Shown one piece after another: positions 25,113-33,847 of a stretch of DNA of 64,000 nt (positions within the stretch are counted from its first letter, which is position 1; each line of letters begins with the position of its first letter). The DNA comes from Pseudogracilibacillus sp037071985. GTDB taxonomy: Bacteria > Bacillota > Bacilli > Bacillales > Amphibacillaceae. The stretch is taken from assembly GCF_037071985.1 (NCBI RefSeq), contig NZ_JAXHDF010000003.1, positions 248,001 to 312,000 on the forward strand, in the 5' to 3' direction. A model generated the notes under the pieces. That model made no database searches. It was not told the DNA's origin and was given only the letters and a program-made list of their open reading frames with translations. Both the position numbers and the translations under genes were made by a program.

Positions 25113-26030
25113 GTGAGATTATGGGAAGAAAAGAAAAACCATATTTTAATAAAAGTACCTGAAGCATTTGATTTTAAGGTGAACTTAGATTATTTACAGA
25201 GAGAACAAAACGAATGTATGTATGAAATAGAAGACGATAAAATTACTCGTATTATTGAAGTAAATCATGTTCGTACGTTAGTACGTATCAGTGCAGCTGA
25301 TAATGACTATTTAGATGTTGAATTTTTGGCTAATACAAAGCCTGATTTATTAGAATACAAAGAAGCAGTGGTCCGCTACATTTGTGAATGGTTTGACCTT
25401 GATAATGACATTATGCCTTTTTATAAAATGGGATTTCAAGACTCATTGCTAAAACAGCCAATAGAAAAATTTTATGGGCTTCGTAATATAGGTATAAATG
25501 ATTTGTTTGAAGCTCTATGCTGGGGAATCTTGGGACAACAGATTAATCTTAAATTTGCGTATACATTAAAGCGTCAGTTTGTAGAAAAGTTTGGAGAGTC
25601 CTTAGACTATGAAGGTAAAAAGTACTGGATTTTCCCTTCCTTTGATAAAATTGCAGAGTTAAGTCTCGAAGATATGGCAGACATAAAAATGACGAAAAAG
25701 AAAAGTGAATATATTATCGATGTTGCAAAGCTAATGAAAAATGGACATTTATCGAAAGAAAAAATGTTGAATTTTGATGATTTCAAGCTAGCTGAAAAAG
25801 AATTAATTCGTATCAGAGGTATTGGTCCTTGGACAGCTAATTATGTTTGTATGCGATGTCTTCGATACCCAACTGCTTTTCCGATTGACGATGTCGGGTT
25901 AATTAATGCGATTAAGTTAGTAAATGGAATGGAAAGAAAACCGACTAAAGATGAAATCAGAGAGTTAGCTTCTGAGTGGAAGAATTGGGAAGCCTATGCA
26001 ACATTCTATTTGTGGCGATTGCTATACTGA
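25113..26030 (+). CDS. alkA: DNA-3-methyladenine glycosylase II (AlkA family)
   Basis: HhH-GPD glycosylase of 305 aa that excises alkylated bases. The HhH motif is IRIRGIGPWTANYVCMRCL and the catalytic Asp follows in AFPIDDVGL; LFEALCWGILGQQINLKFAYTLKRQFVEKFG is the preceding helical core. The N-terminal 100 residues are the AlkA TBP-like domain. Start is GTG with AGGAAA upstream, six bases after the adaB stop. AlkA being under Ada control is known in both E. coli and B. subtilis. Confidence 0.93.
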   Translation: MRLWEEKKNHILIKVPEAFDFKVNLDYLQREQNECMYEIEDDKITRIIEVNHVRTLVRISAADNDYLDVEFLANTKPDLLEYKEAVVRYICEWFDLDNDIMPFYKMGFQDSLLKQPIEKFYGLRNIGINDLFEALCWGILGQQINLKFAYTLKRQFVEKFGESLDYEGKKYWIFPSFDKIAELSLEDMADIKMTKKKSEYIIDVAKLMKNGHLSKEKMLNFDDFKLAEKELIRIRGIGPWTANYVCMRCLRYPTAFPIDDVGLINAIKLVNGMERKPTKDEIRELASEWKNWEAYATFYLWRLLY

Positions 26031-26062
26031 TTTATAAAATTTATTTAAGGAGGAAATATAAA

Positions 26063-26785
26063 ATGTCAATTATTTCACGTGTACAAGGACTTGACTGGGT
26101 AAATATTCATCATACATTGGATGAGAATGGTTTTGCTATATTAGATCCCTTATTAACAAAAAAGGAATGTGAAGATTTTATAGTAATGTATGAAGAGGAA
26201 CAAGCCTATCGAACAACCATTGATATGAAGCGTTATCGTTTTGGAAAAGGGCAATATAAATATTTCGACTACCCCCTGCCTCAAATTATTCAAGATTTAC
26301 GAGTTACTTTTTATCCTGAGTTAGCTAAAGCAGCTAATCGCTGGGGTGATTATCTTCGAAAAGGAAATTGCAGTAAATATCCAACGTATCCTGATCAGCA
26401 TGCAAATTTTATTCAGATGTGTGAAGCGGCCGATCAAGTGAGACCAACACCACTTATATTGAAATACGGTGAAGGTGATTACAATGCACTACATCAAGAT
26501 CTTTACGGAGATGTATATTTCCCGTTTCAAGTCGTTTTTATGTTAAATGAAAAAGAGCAAGATTTCACTGGTGGTGAGTTTATGCTTGTCGAACAAGTAC
26601 CTAGAGCGCAAAGCAGAGGACATGTTGCAATGCCTAACCAAGGCGGAGCTGTTATTTTCCCTACCAATCATAGACCTGTTGAAGGTAAGAAAGGTTATTA
26701 TAAAAACACTATACGTCATGGTGTAAGCACCATAACGTCTGGAAATCGTTACGGTTTAGGTATTATCTTCCATGATTCAAAATAG
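26063..26785 (+). CDS. 2OG-Fe(II) oxygenase, probable repair-associated
   Basis: Non-haem iron dioxygenase-like protein of 240 aa. The iron facial triad can be read as His144 and Asp146 in ALHQDLYGD and His219 in TIRHGVST, with the 2-oxoglutarate Arg in GNRYGLGIIF. It belongs to the prolyl-hydroxylase-like group rather than canonical AlkB, but its position inside an Ada operon suggests oxidative demethylation of damaged DNA, RNA or nucleotides; that is inference. A frame opens earlier at 25976, but AAGGAGG fits the ATG at 26063. The gap to alkA is 32 bp. Confidence 0.85.
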   Translation: MSIISRVQGLDWVNIHHTLDENGFAILDPLLTKKECEDFIVMYEEEQAYRTTIDMKRYRFGKGQYKYFDYPLPQIIQDLRVTFYPELAKAANRWGDYLRKGNCSKYPTYPDQHANFIQMCEAADQVRPTPLILKYGEGDYNALHQDLYGDVYFPFQVVFMLNEKEQDFTGGEFMLVEQVPRAQSRGHVAMPNQGGAVIFPTNHRPVEGKKGYYKNTIRHGVSTITSGNRYGLGIIFHDSK

Positions 26786-26795
26786 GGTGATTACT

Positions 26796-27608
26796 ATGAA
26801 CAAAAAATATACGACATCAAAAAAATTATTAAATAAAGGTACTGGCTTTTTAAAAGGTTATAGTCATACATTAAATCCATATGTAGGGTGCGCCTTTGCA
26901 TGTTCGTATTGTTATGTACGTCAATTACCTGTACAAACATTTCGTGAAGATAGTTGGGGAAATTGGCTGGATGTAAAAGAAAATGCAGCAAACATATTAG
27001 AAAAAGAATTAAAACGTGAAAAAGCAAAGGGTTCCGTAACCATTTTCATGTCGTCAAGTACAGACCCTTATCAGCCTATTGAATACAAGGAAGAAATTAC
27101 GAGGTCTTTATTAAAAATTATGGTAAATAATCCTCCTGATTTTTTATTCATTCAAACTAGAAGTTCTCTCGTATTGAGGGATATTGACTTGATTAAAAAA
27201 TTAGGTAATCGTGTAAGAGTAAGTATGACTATCGAGACAGATTCAGAAGATATTCGTAAACACTTTTCTCCCTATGCACCTCCTATTCAAGGAAGATTAA
27301 AGGCTTTAAGAGTTTTAAAGGAAAATAATATTGCAACCCAGGCAACAATTGCTCCACTTTTACCAAGTTCTAAAGATTTCCCATCTATACTTTCTAAAAT
27401 TACTGATAGAGTTTGTATTGACGATTATTTTATGGGTGATGGGAGTGGTGGTAAACGAACGGCAAGATTGGGTATATATCGTAAATACGAGGAGTTGGGT
27501 ATGGAGAAATGGTATGAAAAGGATACTTACTTAAAACTATATAGACGTTTTGAAAAGCAGTTTAATAGCAATCAACTATATATTAGTCAGTCAGGGTTTA
27601 TGCCATGA
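26796..27608 (+). CDS. SPL-like radical SAM protein in the Ada cluster
   Basis: Radical SAM enzyme of about 270 aa with the [4Fe-4S] motif GCAFACSYC (Cys32, Cys36, Cys39; CxxxCxxC). FMSSSTDPYQPIE, TRSSLVLRDIDLIKKL and RVRVSMTIETDSEDIRKHFSP are features of the spore-photoproduct-lyase-related group (Rv2578c/SplB-like). Its substrate is unknown; spore photoproduct lyase itself repairs a DNA lesion, so a DNA-damage role is reasonable but inferred. Start chosen at the ATG at 26796 after GGGTGA; a frame opens at 26772. It lies 10 bp after the oxygenase gene and 16 bp before the Ada-like gene. Confidence 0.87.
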   Translation: MNKKYTTSKKLLNKGTGFLKGYSHTLNPYVGCAFACSYCYVRQLPVQTFREDSWGNWLDVKENAANILEKELKREKAKGSVTIFMSSSTDPYQPIEYKEEITRSLLKIMVNNPPDFLFIQTRSSLVLRDIDLIKKLGNRVRVSMTIETDSEDIRKHFSPYAPPIQGRLKALRVLKENNIATQATIAPLLPSSKDFPSILSKITDRVCIDDYFMGDGSGGKRTARLGIYRKYEELGMEKWYEKDTYLKLYRRFEKQFNSNQLYISQSGFMP

Positions 27609-27624
27609 TTAAGGTGGTTATTGT

Positions 27625-27882
27625 ATGTATACTCTAATAGATTCAAATGGTAAAGCATATCTAAGTAAGGAAAAAGGGATTCTTGGAGGACATAAAAAAG
27701 GTAAAATTTACGGAAACCTTAATTGTAAATCAGCCTCACGAGCTATTGAAAAAGGTGATTATAAAACAGAAAGAGTATTTTTTAGAGATGAAAAAACAGC
27801 TATAAATGCTGGATATAGACCATGTGCCGTATGTATGCCGGAGAAATATCATAAATGGAAAAGTACTCAGACAAAAAATTAA
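27625..27882 (+). CDS. Stand-alone Ada-like Zn domain lacking the acceptor cysteine
   Basis: An 85-aa protein that is essentially one Ada metal-binding domain. The second half RVFFRDEKTAINAGYRPCAVC aligns with AdaA's IFSRAEDALQAGYRPCKRC, and Cys67 and Cys70 fall at identical residue numbers. The first Zn loop reads IYGNLNCKSA where AdaA has IFCRPSCKSR: Cys34 matches AdaA Cys40, but the position of the methyl-accepting Cys36 is Gly30. It therefore cannot take methyl groups as Ada does. It may bind damaged DNA or act as an adaptor for the neighbouring enzymes. Ribosome site is weak (AAGGTGG). Confidence 0.82.
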   Translation: MYTLIDSNGKAYLSKEKGILGGHKKGKIYGNLNCKSASRAIEKGDYKTERVFFRDEKTAINAGYRPCAVCMPEKYHKWKSTQTKN

Positions 27883-27922
27883 AACCGATACAATAGCATA
27901 TGCAGTCACCGTTTTTCATTAA

Positions 27923-28199
27923 TTAAAGGATAAGTAGTAGCTTTTTGTCCATAAAGTCATCCATATATTTTTCTACTTGTATACGTCTAGTACTTTTTGA
28001 ATGCTCATTTGTAGGTGAAAAACTCATCAACAGACTCATTAAGTAACGATACAAGGTCATAAAGGACCTGAATACTTGGGTGCTGTCCCTTATTTTCAAT
28101 ATTAGTTAACTAGGCTCGGGTTAAACCTTGTTTTCTATGGGCTTCTTTCATCGCAAGTCCGAACGCTCTAAAATCGTATTTATCCTCTTTTTTACTCAT
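27923..28199 (-). pseudogene. Decayed XRE-type HTH regulator of conjugative-element type
   Basis: From the ATG at 28199 the minus strand reads MSKKEDKYDFRAFGLAMKEA, HRKQGLTRA, TAG, LTNIENKGQHPSIQVLYDLV and SLLNESVDEFFTYK, then TGA; a shifted frame continues KSTRRIQVEKYMDDFMDKKL to a stop near 27923. From memory this matches the small XRE regulators of Tn916/Tn1549-like conjugative elements, in which a segment resembling EQVGALIEIDPRY sits where the TAG is. So there is an internal deletion, a nonsense codon and a frameshift. It is a footprint of a former integrative element next to the Ada cluster. Confidence 0.8.
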
Positions 28200-28767
28200 A
28201 ATATCTCTTAGATCACTTCATATCAAAAAAAGACAAGAACTGTTTCAAATGAATTCGAACAAGTGGCTAATTTGTTCTATGAAACGTCATATATAAGGAT
28301 AGTTTTTGTAAAAAATAATATCAAATTCTTTGATTTATCTGCCTTCTTTTTAATGCGAATTTCAATGTTTCTTTTGGAATTTCACTTTCTCAAACATGTT
28401 CTTTAAGAAAGCCTTCTCTCATAATCTAAAGTGAAATAGACGCTCATTTTGATCGTCTATTTTTAGAAACTTTATTTTTTGTACAAATTCCACTTGAACA
28501 CTGCCTATAAACATTGATATAATAAGGTTTTTTCATGTTTTCTTATGTCAGCAGACTCGTAAACCGAAGTTTTTAAATGGGGAATTCTTCTAATTGTACA
28601 TTTAAAGACAAGGTATATTTGCAATACATTTGAATGGTCTATGAAAATGAATAAATGAAGATCCGTATTTATAGCGAGAATACAACACTGTGATTCCTCC
28701 ATTAAAGAAAATGTATTATCCGGCATAACTTTGGTAAAATGAAGAATGTGAAAGGAGAGTTGTACCG
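28200..28767. other. Gene-free stretch before tex
   Basis: About 570 bp of AT-rich DNA without a convincing gene; short frames lack ribosome sites. It follows the decayed HTH gene and may be further eroded element DNA. An imperfect GACGCTCA...TGATCGTC fold near 28439-28466 with a T-run could be an old terminator. The tex promoter must lie in its right part. Confidence 0.45.
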
Positions 28768-30918
28768 GTGAATGAAAAATTATTACTTGTAGTAGCAAAA
28801 GAATTGAATATGAAGCAATCAACTGTTAAACAGGTGATTTCATTATTAGAAGAAGGGAATACAGTTCCGTTTATTGCTCGTTATCGTAAAGAGGCAACTG
28901 GAGGATTAGATGAGGTAACGATTAAAACAATCCAAGATACATGGCATTATGCTGTTCAATTAGCAGAGCGAAAAGAAGAGGTATTACGGCTAATAGACGA
29001 ACAAGGAAAATTGACGGACGAATTAAAGAAGGATATTGAACAAGCGACTAAACTTCAACGAGTGGAGGATTTATACCGTCCTTATCGAAAAAAACGGAGA
29101 ACTCGGGCTACAATAGCGAAAGAAAAAGGACTTGAGCCACTCGCCAAACAGGTTTGGGAGCAAAATATCCAAAATCTTGAGACAGAAGCAGTACAATTTT
29201 TATCGGAAGAACATGAACTTACATCTGTAGAAGATGTGCTTGCTGGTGTAAGTGATATTATTGCAGAATGGATTTCTGATGATCCTACTTATCGAGACTT
29301 TATTCGTGAAACTACATGGAATCAAGGAATTCTTGTAACTGAATCAAAAGAAGTAGAAAAAGATGAAAAAGAAATTTATAAAATGTATTACGAGTATTCA
29401 GAAGCTATTCGGTCGCTTGTATCTCATCGAATCCTTGCGATTAACCGTGGGGAAAAGGAAAATGTTCTTAAAGTGACCATCAATCCTCCGATGGAAAAAA
29501 TTATTACATATCTTAAAGAAAAAGTTATTAAAAAGGAAATATCTAGTGAATCAGCTCAGCTTTTAACAGAATCGATTGATGACAGTTATAAACGTTTAAT
29601 TGAACCTTCCGTAGAAAGAGAAATCCGAAATCGATTAACTGAAATGGCAGAAGAACAAGCGATAAGTGTGTTTTCTGAGAATTTACGAAATCTATTGCTG
29701 CAGCCACCATTAAAAGGAAGAACGATTTTGGGAGTTGATCCAGCTTTCCGGACAGGTTGTAAATTAGCAATCATTGATGAAACAGGTAGAATGTTTGAAA
29801 TTAATGTTATTTATCCAACCGCTCCTAGAAATGACGTAGCTGGTGCAGAAAAGGTCGTTCTTCAATTATTGAGAAAGCATGAGGTTCAATTAATTGCGAT
29901 CGGAAATGGAACAGCTTCTCGTGAGACGGAGCAGTTTATAGCAAATATGATTCAAAAAAATTATTTAGATATACCTTACATCATTGTAAATGAGGCCGGA
30001 GCGAGCGTTTATTCAGCTTCCGAGCAGGCTCGTGAGGAATTTCCAGATCTGGAAGTAGAGGAAAGAAGTGCTATTTCTATTGCAAGACGAGTGCAGGACC
30101 CGTTGGCAGAGCTTGTAAAAATTGATCCAAAATCAATTGGTGTTGGTCAATATCAACATGATGTAAGTCAGAAAGAATTAACTAGCTCACTAAATTTTGT
30201 TGTTGAAACGGCGGTTAACCAGGTTGGAGTAAATGTCAATACTGCGTCAAGTTCGTTACTAGAACACGTAGCAGGGCTTAGTAAGACGACTGCAAAAAAT
30301 ATTATTAAGCAAAGAGAAGAACTTGGTAAATTTTCTAATCGATCAGAACTGAAAAAAGTTCCTCGTCTCGGACCGAAAACATATGAACAGAGTATCGGAT
30401 TTTTAAGAATAATTGATGGAGTCCACCCGCTTGATCAAACACCGATTCACCCTGAGAGCTATAAAGTTACCGAAACTCTATTACAGGAAATTGGTTTTGA
30501 TCTGAATGATGTCGGAACTGAACAACTTAGGGAGACGTTAGCGAATGTAAATGTCGGGGAAATGGCTGAAAAATTAAATATTGGTACACCTACATTATCC
30601 GATATTATTGATGCACTTAGAAGACCTGGAAGAGATTTAAGAGATGACTTCCCACAACCGATTTTAAAACAAAAAGTACTAACGTTGGAAGACTTAGAGC
30701 AAGGAATGGAAATGGAAGGTACAGTTCGAAATGTCGTTGACTTTGGTGCCTTTATTGATATAGGAGTAGGCCAAGATGGTCTCGTACATATTTCAAAACT
30801 CGCTAAAAAGTTCGTTAAACACCCGATGGATGTTGTTTCTGTTGGAGATGTTGTGACTGTATGGGTAGAAGATGTAGATGTCAATCGAGGTCGTATTGCT
30901 TTAACGATGGTGAAATAA
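28768..30918 (+). CDS. tex: Tex family RNA-binding transcription accessory protein
   Basis: Large (716 aa) nucleic-acid-binding protein related to eukaryotic Spt6. The N-terminal helical region has VPFIARYRKEATGGLDEVTI and LEDLYRPYRKKRRTRATIAKEKGLEPLA-type segments. A YqgF/RNase-H-like domain follows (ILGVDPAFRTGCKLAIIDETGRM), then HhH repeats (VNTASSSLLEHVAGLSKTTAKNI) and a C-terminal S1 domain (MEMEGTVRNVVDFGAFIDIGVGQDGLVHISKLA). The start is GTG with AAGGAGAG upstream. It is monocistronic. Tex proteins affect transcription and ribosome-linked RNA processing; the exact role in Bacillaceae is not settled. Confidence 0.95.
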   Translation: MNEKLLLVVAKELNMKQSTVKQVISLLEEGNTVPFIARYRKEATGGLDEVTIKTIQDTWHYAVQLAERKEEVLRLIDEQGKLTDELKKDIEQATKLQRVEDLYRPYRKKRRTRATIAKEKGLEPLAKQVWEQNIQNLETEAVQFLSEEHELTSVEDVLAGVSDIIAEWISDDPTYRDFIRETTWNQGILVTESKEVEKDEKEIYKMYYEYSEAIRSLVSHRILAINRGEKENVLKVTINPPMEKIITYLKEKVIKKEISSESAQLLTESIDDSYKRLIEPSVEREIRNRLTEMAEEQAISVFSENLRNLLLQPPLKGRTILGVDPAFRTGCKLAIIDETGRMFEINVIYPTAPRNDVAGAEKVVLQLLRKHEVQLIAIGNGTASRETEQFIANMIQKNYLDIPYIIVNEAGASVYSASEQAREEFPDLEVEERSAISIARRVQDPLAELVKIDPKSIGVGQYQHDVSQKELTSSLNFVVETAVNQVGVNVNTASSSLLEHVAGLSKTTAKNIIKQREELGKFSNRSELKKVPRLGPKTYEQSIGFLRIIDGVHPLDQTPIHPESYKVTETLLQEIGFDLNDVGTEQLRETLANVNVGEMAEKLNIGTPTLSDIIDALRRPGRDLRDDFPQPILKQKVLTLEDLEQGMEMEGTVRNVVDFGAFIDIGVGQDGLVHISKLAKKFVKHPMDVVSVGDVVTVWVEDVDVNRGRIALTMVK

Positions 30919-30970
30919 ATAAAGAAGACATGCATTAGATCTGCAAAATAAAATTATGTAAAGAGAACAA

Positions 30971-31004
30971 AACCCTGTCAGCCATATAGCTAACAGGGTT
31001 TTTC
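30971..31004. terminator. Bidirectional terminator between tex and katA
   Basis: AACCCTGT (30971-30978) pairs with ACAGGGTT (30993-31000), with A's before and T's after. It ends both convergent genes. Confidence 0.9.
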
Positions 31005-31008
31005 TTCA

Positions 31009-32508
31009 TTATTCAGCTGCACTTACAGCCGCTTCTACTTTACTCATATCAATTCCTGCTGCTTTTGCAACACCTTCACCATATGCAGGATCTGCTTTAT
31101 AACAACTAACGATATAGCGAATTTTAATAAATTCTTCCGCGCCTTCGAAATTTCTTGCTGTATTATTAAATAAAGCTTCTTTTTGTTCATCAGTCATTAG
31201 GTTGAACAGTTTTCCTGGTTGTTCATAGTAATTATCATCATCTTCTCTAAAGTTCCAATGTGTTGCATCCCCATTAATTTTAAGAGGTGGCTCCATTACT
31301 TCAGGTTGTTCTTGCCATTCCCCATAGCTGTTTGGCTCATAATGAAGCGTGCTGCCATGGTTCCCGTCTACACGCATTGTTCCATCTCTGTGGAAGCTAT
31401 GGACTGGGCATTTCGGCGCGTTAACAGGAATCTGATGGTGGTTAACTCCAAGACGATAACGTTGTGCATCAGCATATGAGAATAATCTAGCCTGTAACAT
31501 CTTATCTGGTGAATATCCGATTCCTGGTACGATGCTTGCAGGTGAAAAAGCAGCTTGTTCCACTTCAGCGTAATAGTTATCTGGGTTTCTATTAAGCTCG
31601 AATTCTCCCACTTCAATTAATGGAAAATCTTTTTTATACCAAACTTTTGTTAAATCAAAAGGATTGTATGGCATATTTTCAGCTTCTTCTTCAGTCATCA
31701 CTTGGATGTACATCTTCCATTTCGGATAGTCACCATTTTCAATGCTTTCATATAAATCTCTTTGGTGAGTTTCACGATCCGTCCCAATTAGTCCCGCAGC
31801 TTCTTGATCTGTTAAATTCTCAATTCCTTGTTGAGTACGCATATGAAATTTTACCCAGACGCGCTCGTTATTCGCATTAATCATACTGTATGTATGACTT
31901 CCAAATCCATGCATATGACGATATGATTTTGGAATACCACGTTCACTCATAATAATCGTCACTTGATGAAGTGCTTCTGGTAATAAGGACCAGAAGTCCC
32001 AGTTATTATTAGGCGAACGCATATTTGTACGTGGATCACGTTTAACAGCGTGGTTTAAGTCAGGAAATTGCATGGCATCTCTAAAAAAGAATACCGGTGT
32101 ATTATTACCGACTAAATCCCAGTTACCTTCTTCGGTATAAAACTTTAATGCAAATCCACGAATATCTCTTTCAGCATCTGCAGCTCCACGTTCACCCGCA
32201 ACCGTAGAAAAACGTGCGAACATGTCAGTTTTTTTACCAACTTCTGAGAAGATTTTTGCTTTCGTGTATTTGGTAATGTCGTTAGTTACAGTGAATGTCC
32301 CGAATGCACCTGATCCTTTTGCATGCATTCTACGCTCTGGAATTACTTCACGATTAAAGTTTGCCAGCTTTTCAATTAACCAAAAATCTTCTAATAATAC
32401 TGGACCTCGAGGACCTGCAGTCTTTGAATTTTGGTTGTCTGGAACAGGCATTCCCGCTGCCGTAGTTAACCTTCTCTTATTGTCATTGTTTTGTTTATTG
32501 TTACTCAT
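31009..32508 (-). CDS. katA: Haem catalase (KatA type)
   Basis: Monofunctional clade-3-type catalase that disproportionates hydrogen peroxide. The catalytic His62 lies in RRMHAKGSGAFG, ARFSTVAGERGAADAERDIRGFALKFYTEEGNWDLVGNNTPVFFFRDA is the family signature, and the haem-ligand Tyr is in RLFSYADAQRYRLG. It is about 499 aa when started at the ATG at 32508; the frame extends to 32520, but GGAGGTG spaced nine bases supports 32508. A promoter with an overlapping PerR box lies upstream, matching peroxide-inducible katA of B. subtilis. Cytosolic; no signal peptide. Confidence 0.96.
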   Translation of the reverse strand: MSNNKQNNDNKRRLTTAAGMPVPDNQNSKTAGPRGPVLLEDFWLIEKLANFNREVIPERRMHAKGSGAFGTFTVTNDITKYTKAKIFSEVGKKTDMFARFSTVAGERGAADAERDIRGFALKFYTEEGNWDLVGNNTPVFFFRDAMQFPDLNHAVKRDPRTNMRSPNNNWDFWSLLPEALHQVTIIMSERGIPKSYRHMHGFGSHTYSMINANNERVWVKFHMRTQQGIENLTDQEAAGLIGTDRETHQRDLYESIENGDYPKWKMYIQVMTEEEAENMPYNPFDLTKVWYKKDFPLIEVGEFELNRNPDNYYAEVEQAAFSPASIVPGIGYSPDKMLQARLFSYADAQRYRLGVNHHQIPVNAPKCPVHSFHRDGTMRVDGNHGSTLHYEPNSYGEWQEQPEVMEPPLKINGDATHWNFREDDDNYYEQPGKLFNLMTDEQKEALFNNTARNFEGAEEFIKIRYIVSCYKADPAYGEGVAKAAGIDMSKVEAAVSAAE

Positions 32509-32590
32509 GAACAAAAGCACCTCCAGCGTTATTTTTGAAAAACTTACTTTCTATGTAACCTACTTTTTGGAAATATCGGGTAGGGTTACT

Positions 32591-32605
32591 TTATAATTAG
32601 TATAA
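32591..32605 (-). promoter_or_regulatory. PerR box in the catalase promoter
   Basis: Minus strand TTATACTAATTATAA matches the PerR consensus TTATAATNATTATAA at all but one defined position. It overlaps the -10 and start-site region, so PerR binding would block transcription until peroxide oxidises the repressor. Confidence 0.85.
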
Positions 32606-32630
32606 TATCATATCAGTTATAAAATAACAA
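32602..32630 (-). promoter_or_regulatory. Sigma-A promoter of katA
   Basis: Minus strand TTGTTA, 17 bases, TATTAT. Spacing is ideal. It leaves a 5' leader of about 90 nt. The rest of the gap up to 32918 is AT-rich and should hold the promoter of the DUF368 gene; nothing else is evident. Confidence 0.7.
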
Positions 32631-32918
32631 TAACTATGCCCTGAATATCTTTTTACTATAAAAAAATACATTTAATGGTTTATATCACATTGATTTTGAG
32701 GCTTGATGTGAAATGAAGCATGGATTCGTAAGTTGATCATTATTAATTAAGAAATATATTAATGAAAGTAAAACTATTCTGGCAATAAATTATTAATTAA
32801 AATCAACTAATTGATAAAACGTTTAAGAGATATGGTAGAAGTTTGTCACATATATATTAAAATGAATCATTATTTGATATGATATCGTTATGTATTTATT
32901 TGTAGAGGAGATTTTTAC

Positions 32919-33725
32919 ATGAAGTGGAAAAATATTTACCGAGGAATGGCAATGGGAGTGAGTGACGTTGTACCCGGAGTGAGCGGTGGAACAATCGCAG
33001 TTCTATTAGGTTTTTACAATCAGTTAATTGCGGCGATCAATGGTCTTTTTACAAGAGAATGGAAAAAACATCTTGGGTTTTTAATCCCTCTTGGAATTGG
33101 AATGGCCCTTGCTATATTTTCGTTTAGCCGATTAATGGATTGGTTATTGAACTATTATGAACAACCAACATATTATTTTTTTATCGGTCTAATTATTGGA
33201 ATTTTACCATATTTATTTCGGGAGTCTGATGCGAGAAATAAATTCAAATGGCAACATGTTTTACTTTTGTTTGTAGGAATATTTCTTATTAGTCGATTGA
33301 ATATTAGTCCAGATGAAGGGGCGATTATTACAGATAGATCTTTTTCAATATATCTGTTGTTGTTTTTCTCGGGATTCATTGCCAGTGCCGCAATGATATT
33401 ACCAGGAATCAGTGGCTCTCTTGTTTTGGTTGTCATTGGTGTTTATAAAACGGTAATAAATGCTGTAAGTACATTTGATTTTACTGTTATTATCATTGTT
33501 GGAATTGGCATTGCTTTAGGGATAATAACGATGAGTAAAGTGATTCATTATTTTTTAAGAAATTATCAAACTGCTACATTTGCGCTTATTATCGGGCTAG
33601 TCATTGGATCTGTTTTTGTTATTTTTCCAGGATGGACTTCAAACGTCACTCAACTTACACTATGTATCGTATTATTTGCTCTCGGTTTAATCGTTGCATA
33701 TGTATTAGGAAAAGTAGAGTATTAA
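32919..33725 (+). CDS. DUF368 polytopic membrane protein
   Basis: Integral membrane protein of 268 aa with about eight helices and an internal duplication: the N-terminal half has DVVPGVSGGTIAVLLGFY and the second half AAMILPGISGSLVLVVIGVY, so a re-entrant PGxSG motif occurs twice. From memory, members of this family (PopT-type) have been linked to polyprenyl-phosphate recycling during cell-envelope synthesis; that link is family knowledge, not visible here. It has a GAGGAG ribosome site, stands alone and is followed by a long terminator. Confidence 0.88.
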   Translation: MKWKNIYRGMAMGVSDVVPGVSGGTIAVLLGFYNQLIAAINGLFTREWKKHLGFLIPLGIGMALAIFSFSRLMDWLLNYYEQPTYYFFIGLIIGILPYLFRESDARNKFKWQHVLLLFVGIFLISRLNISPDEGAIITDRSFSIYLLLFFSGFIASAAMILPGISGSLVLVVIGVYKTVINAVSTFDFTVIIIVGIGIALGIITMSKVIHYFLRNYQTATFALIIGLVIGSVFVIFPGWTSNVTQLTLCIVLFALGLIVAYVLGKVEY

Positions 33726-33757
33726 CAACATTTCGGTAATTCATTATAATGCACTAT

Positions 33758-33812
33758 AAACGTTCTGCTTCTAATTGAAACTTTTCATTTTAGAGGTAGG
33801 GCGTTTTCTATT
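33758..33812 (+). terminator. Long wobble-rich terminator after the DUF368 gene
   Basis: A 17-bp stem, AAACGTTCTGCTTCTAA (33758-33774) with TTAGAGGTAGGGCGTTT (33790-33806), pairs throughout if four G-U wobbles are allowed, then runs into a T-rich stretch. The reverse strand would pair poorly, so it works on the plus strand. Confidence 0.75.
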
Positions 33813-33847
33813 TTTATTCATTATTTCCATTGCTCTGATTCACTTGC

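Noticed and set aside
28505..28822. 105-codon minus-strand frame
   Set aside because: It overlaps the tex start region on the opposite strand, has no ribosome site and no recognisable motif.
30459..30935. 158-codon minus-strand frame under tex
   Set aside because: It is the antisense shadow of the tex S1 and HhH coding region; tex motifs are intact.
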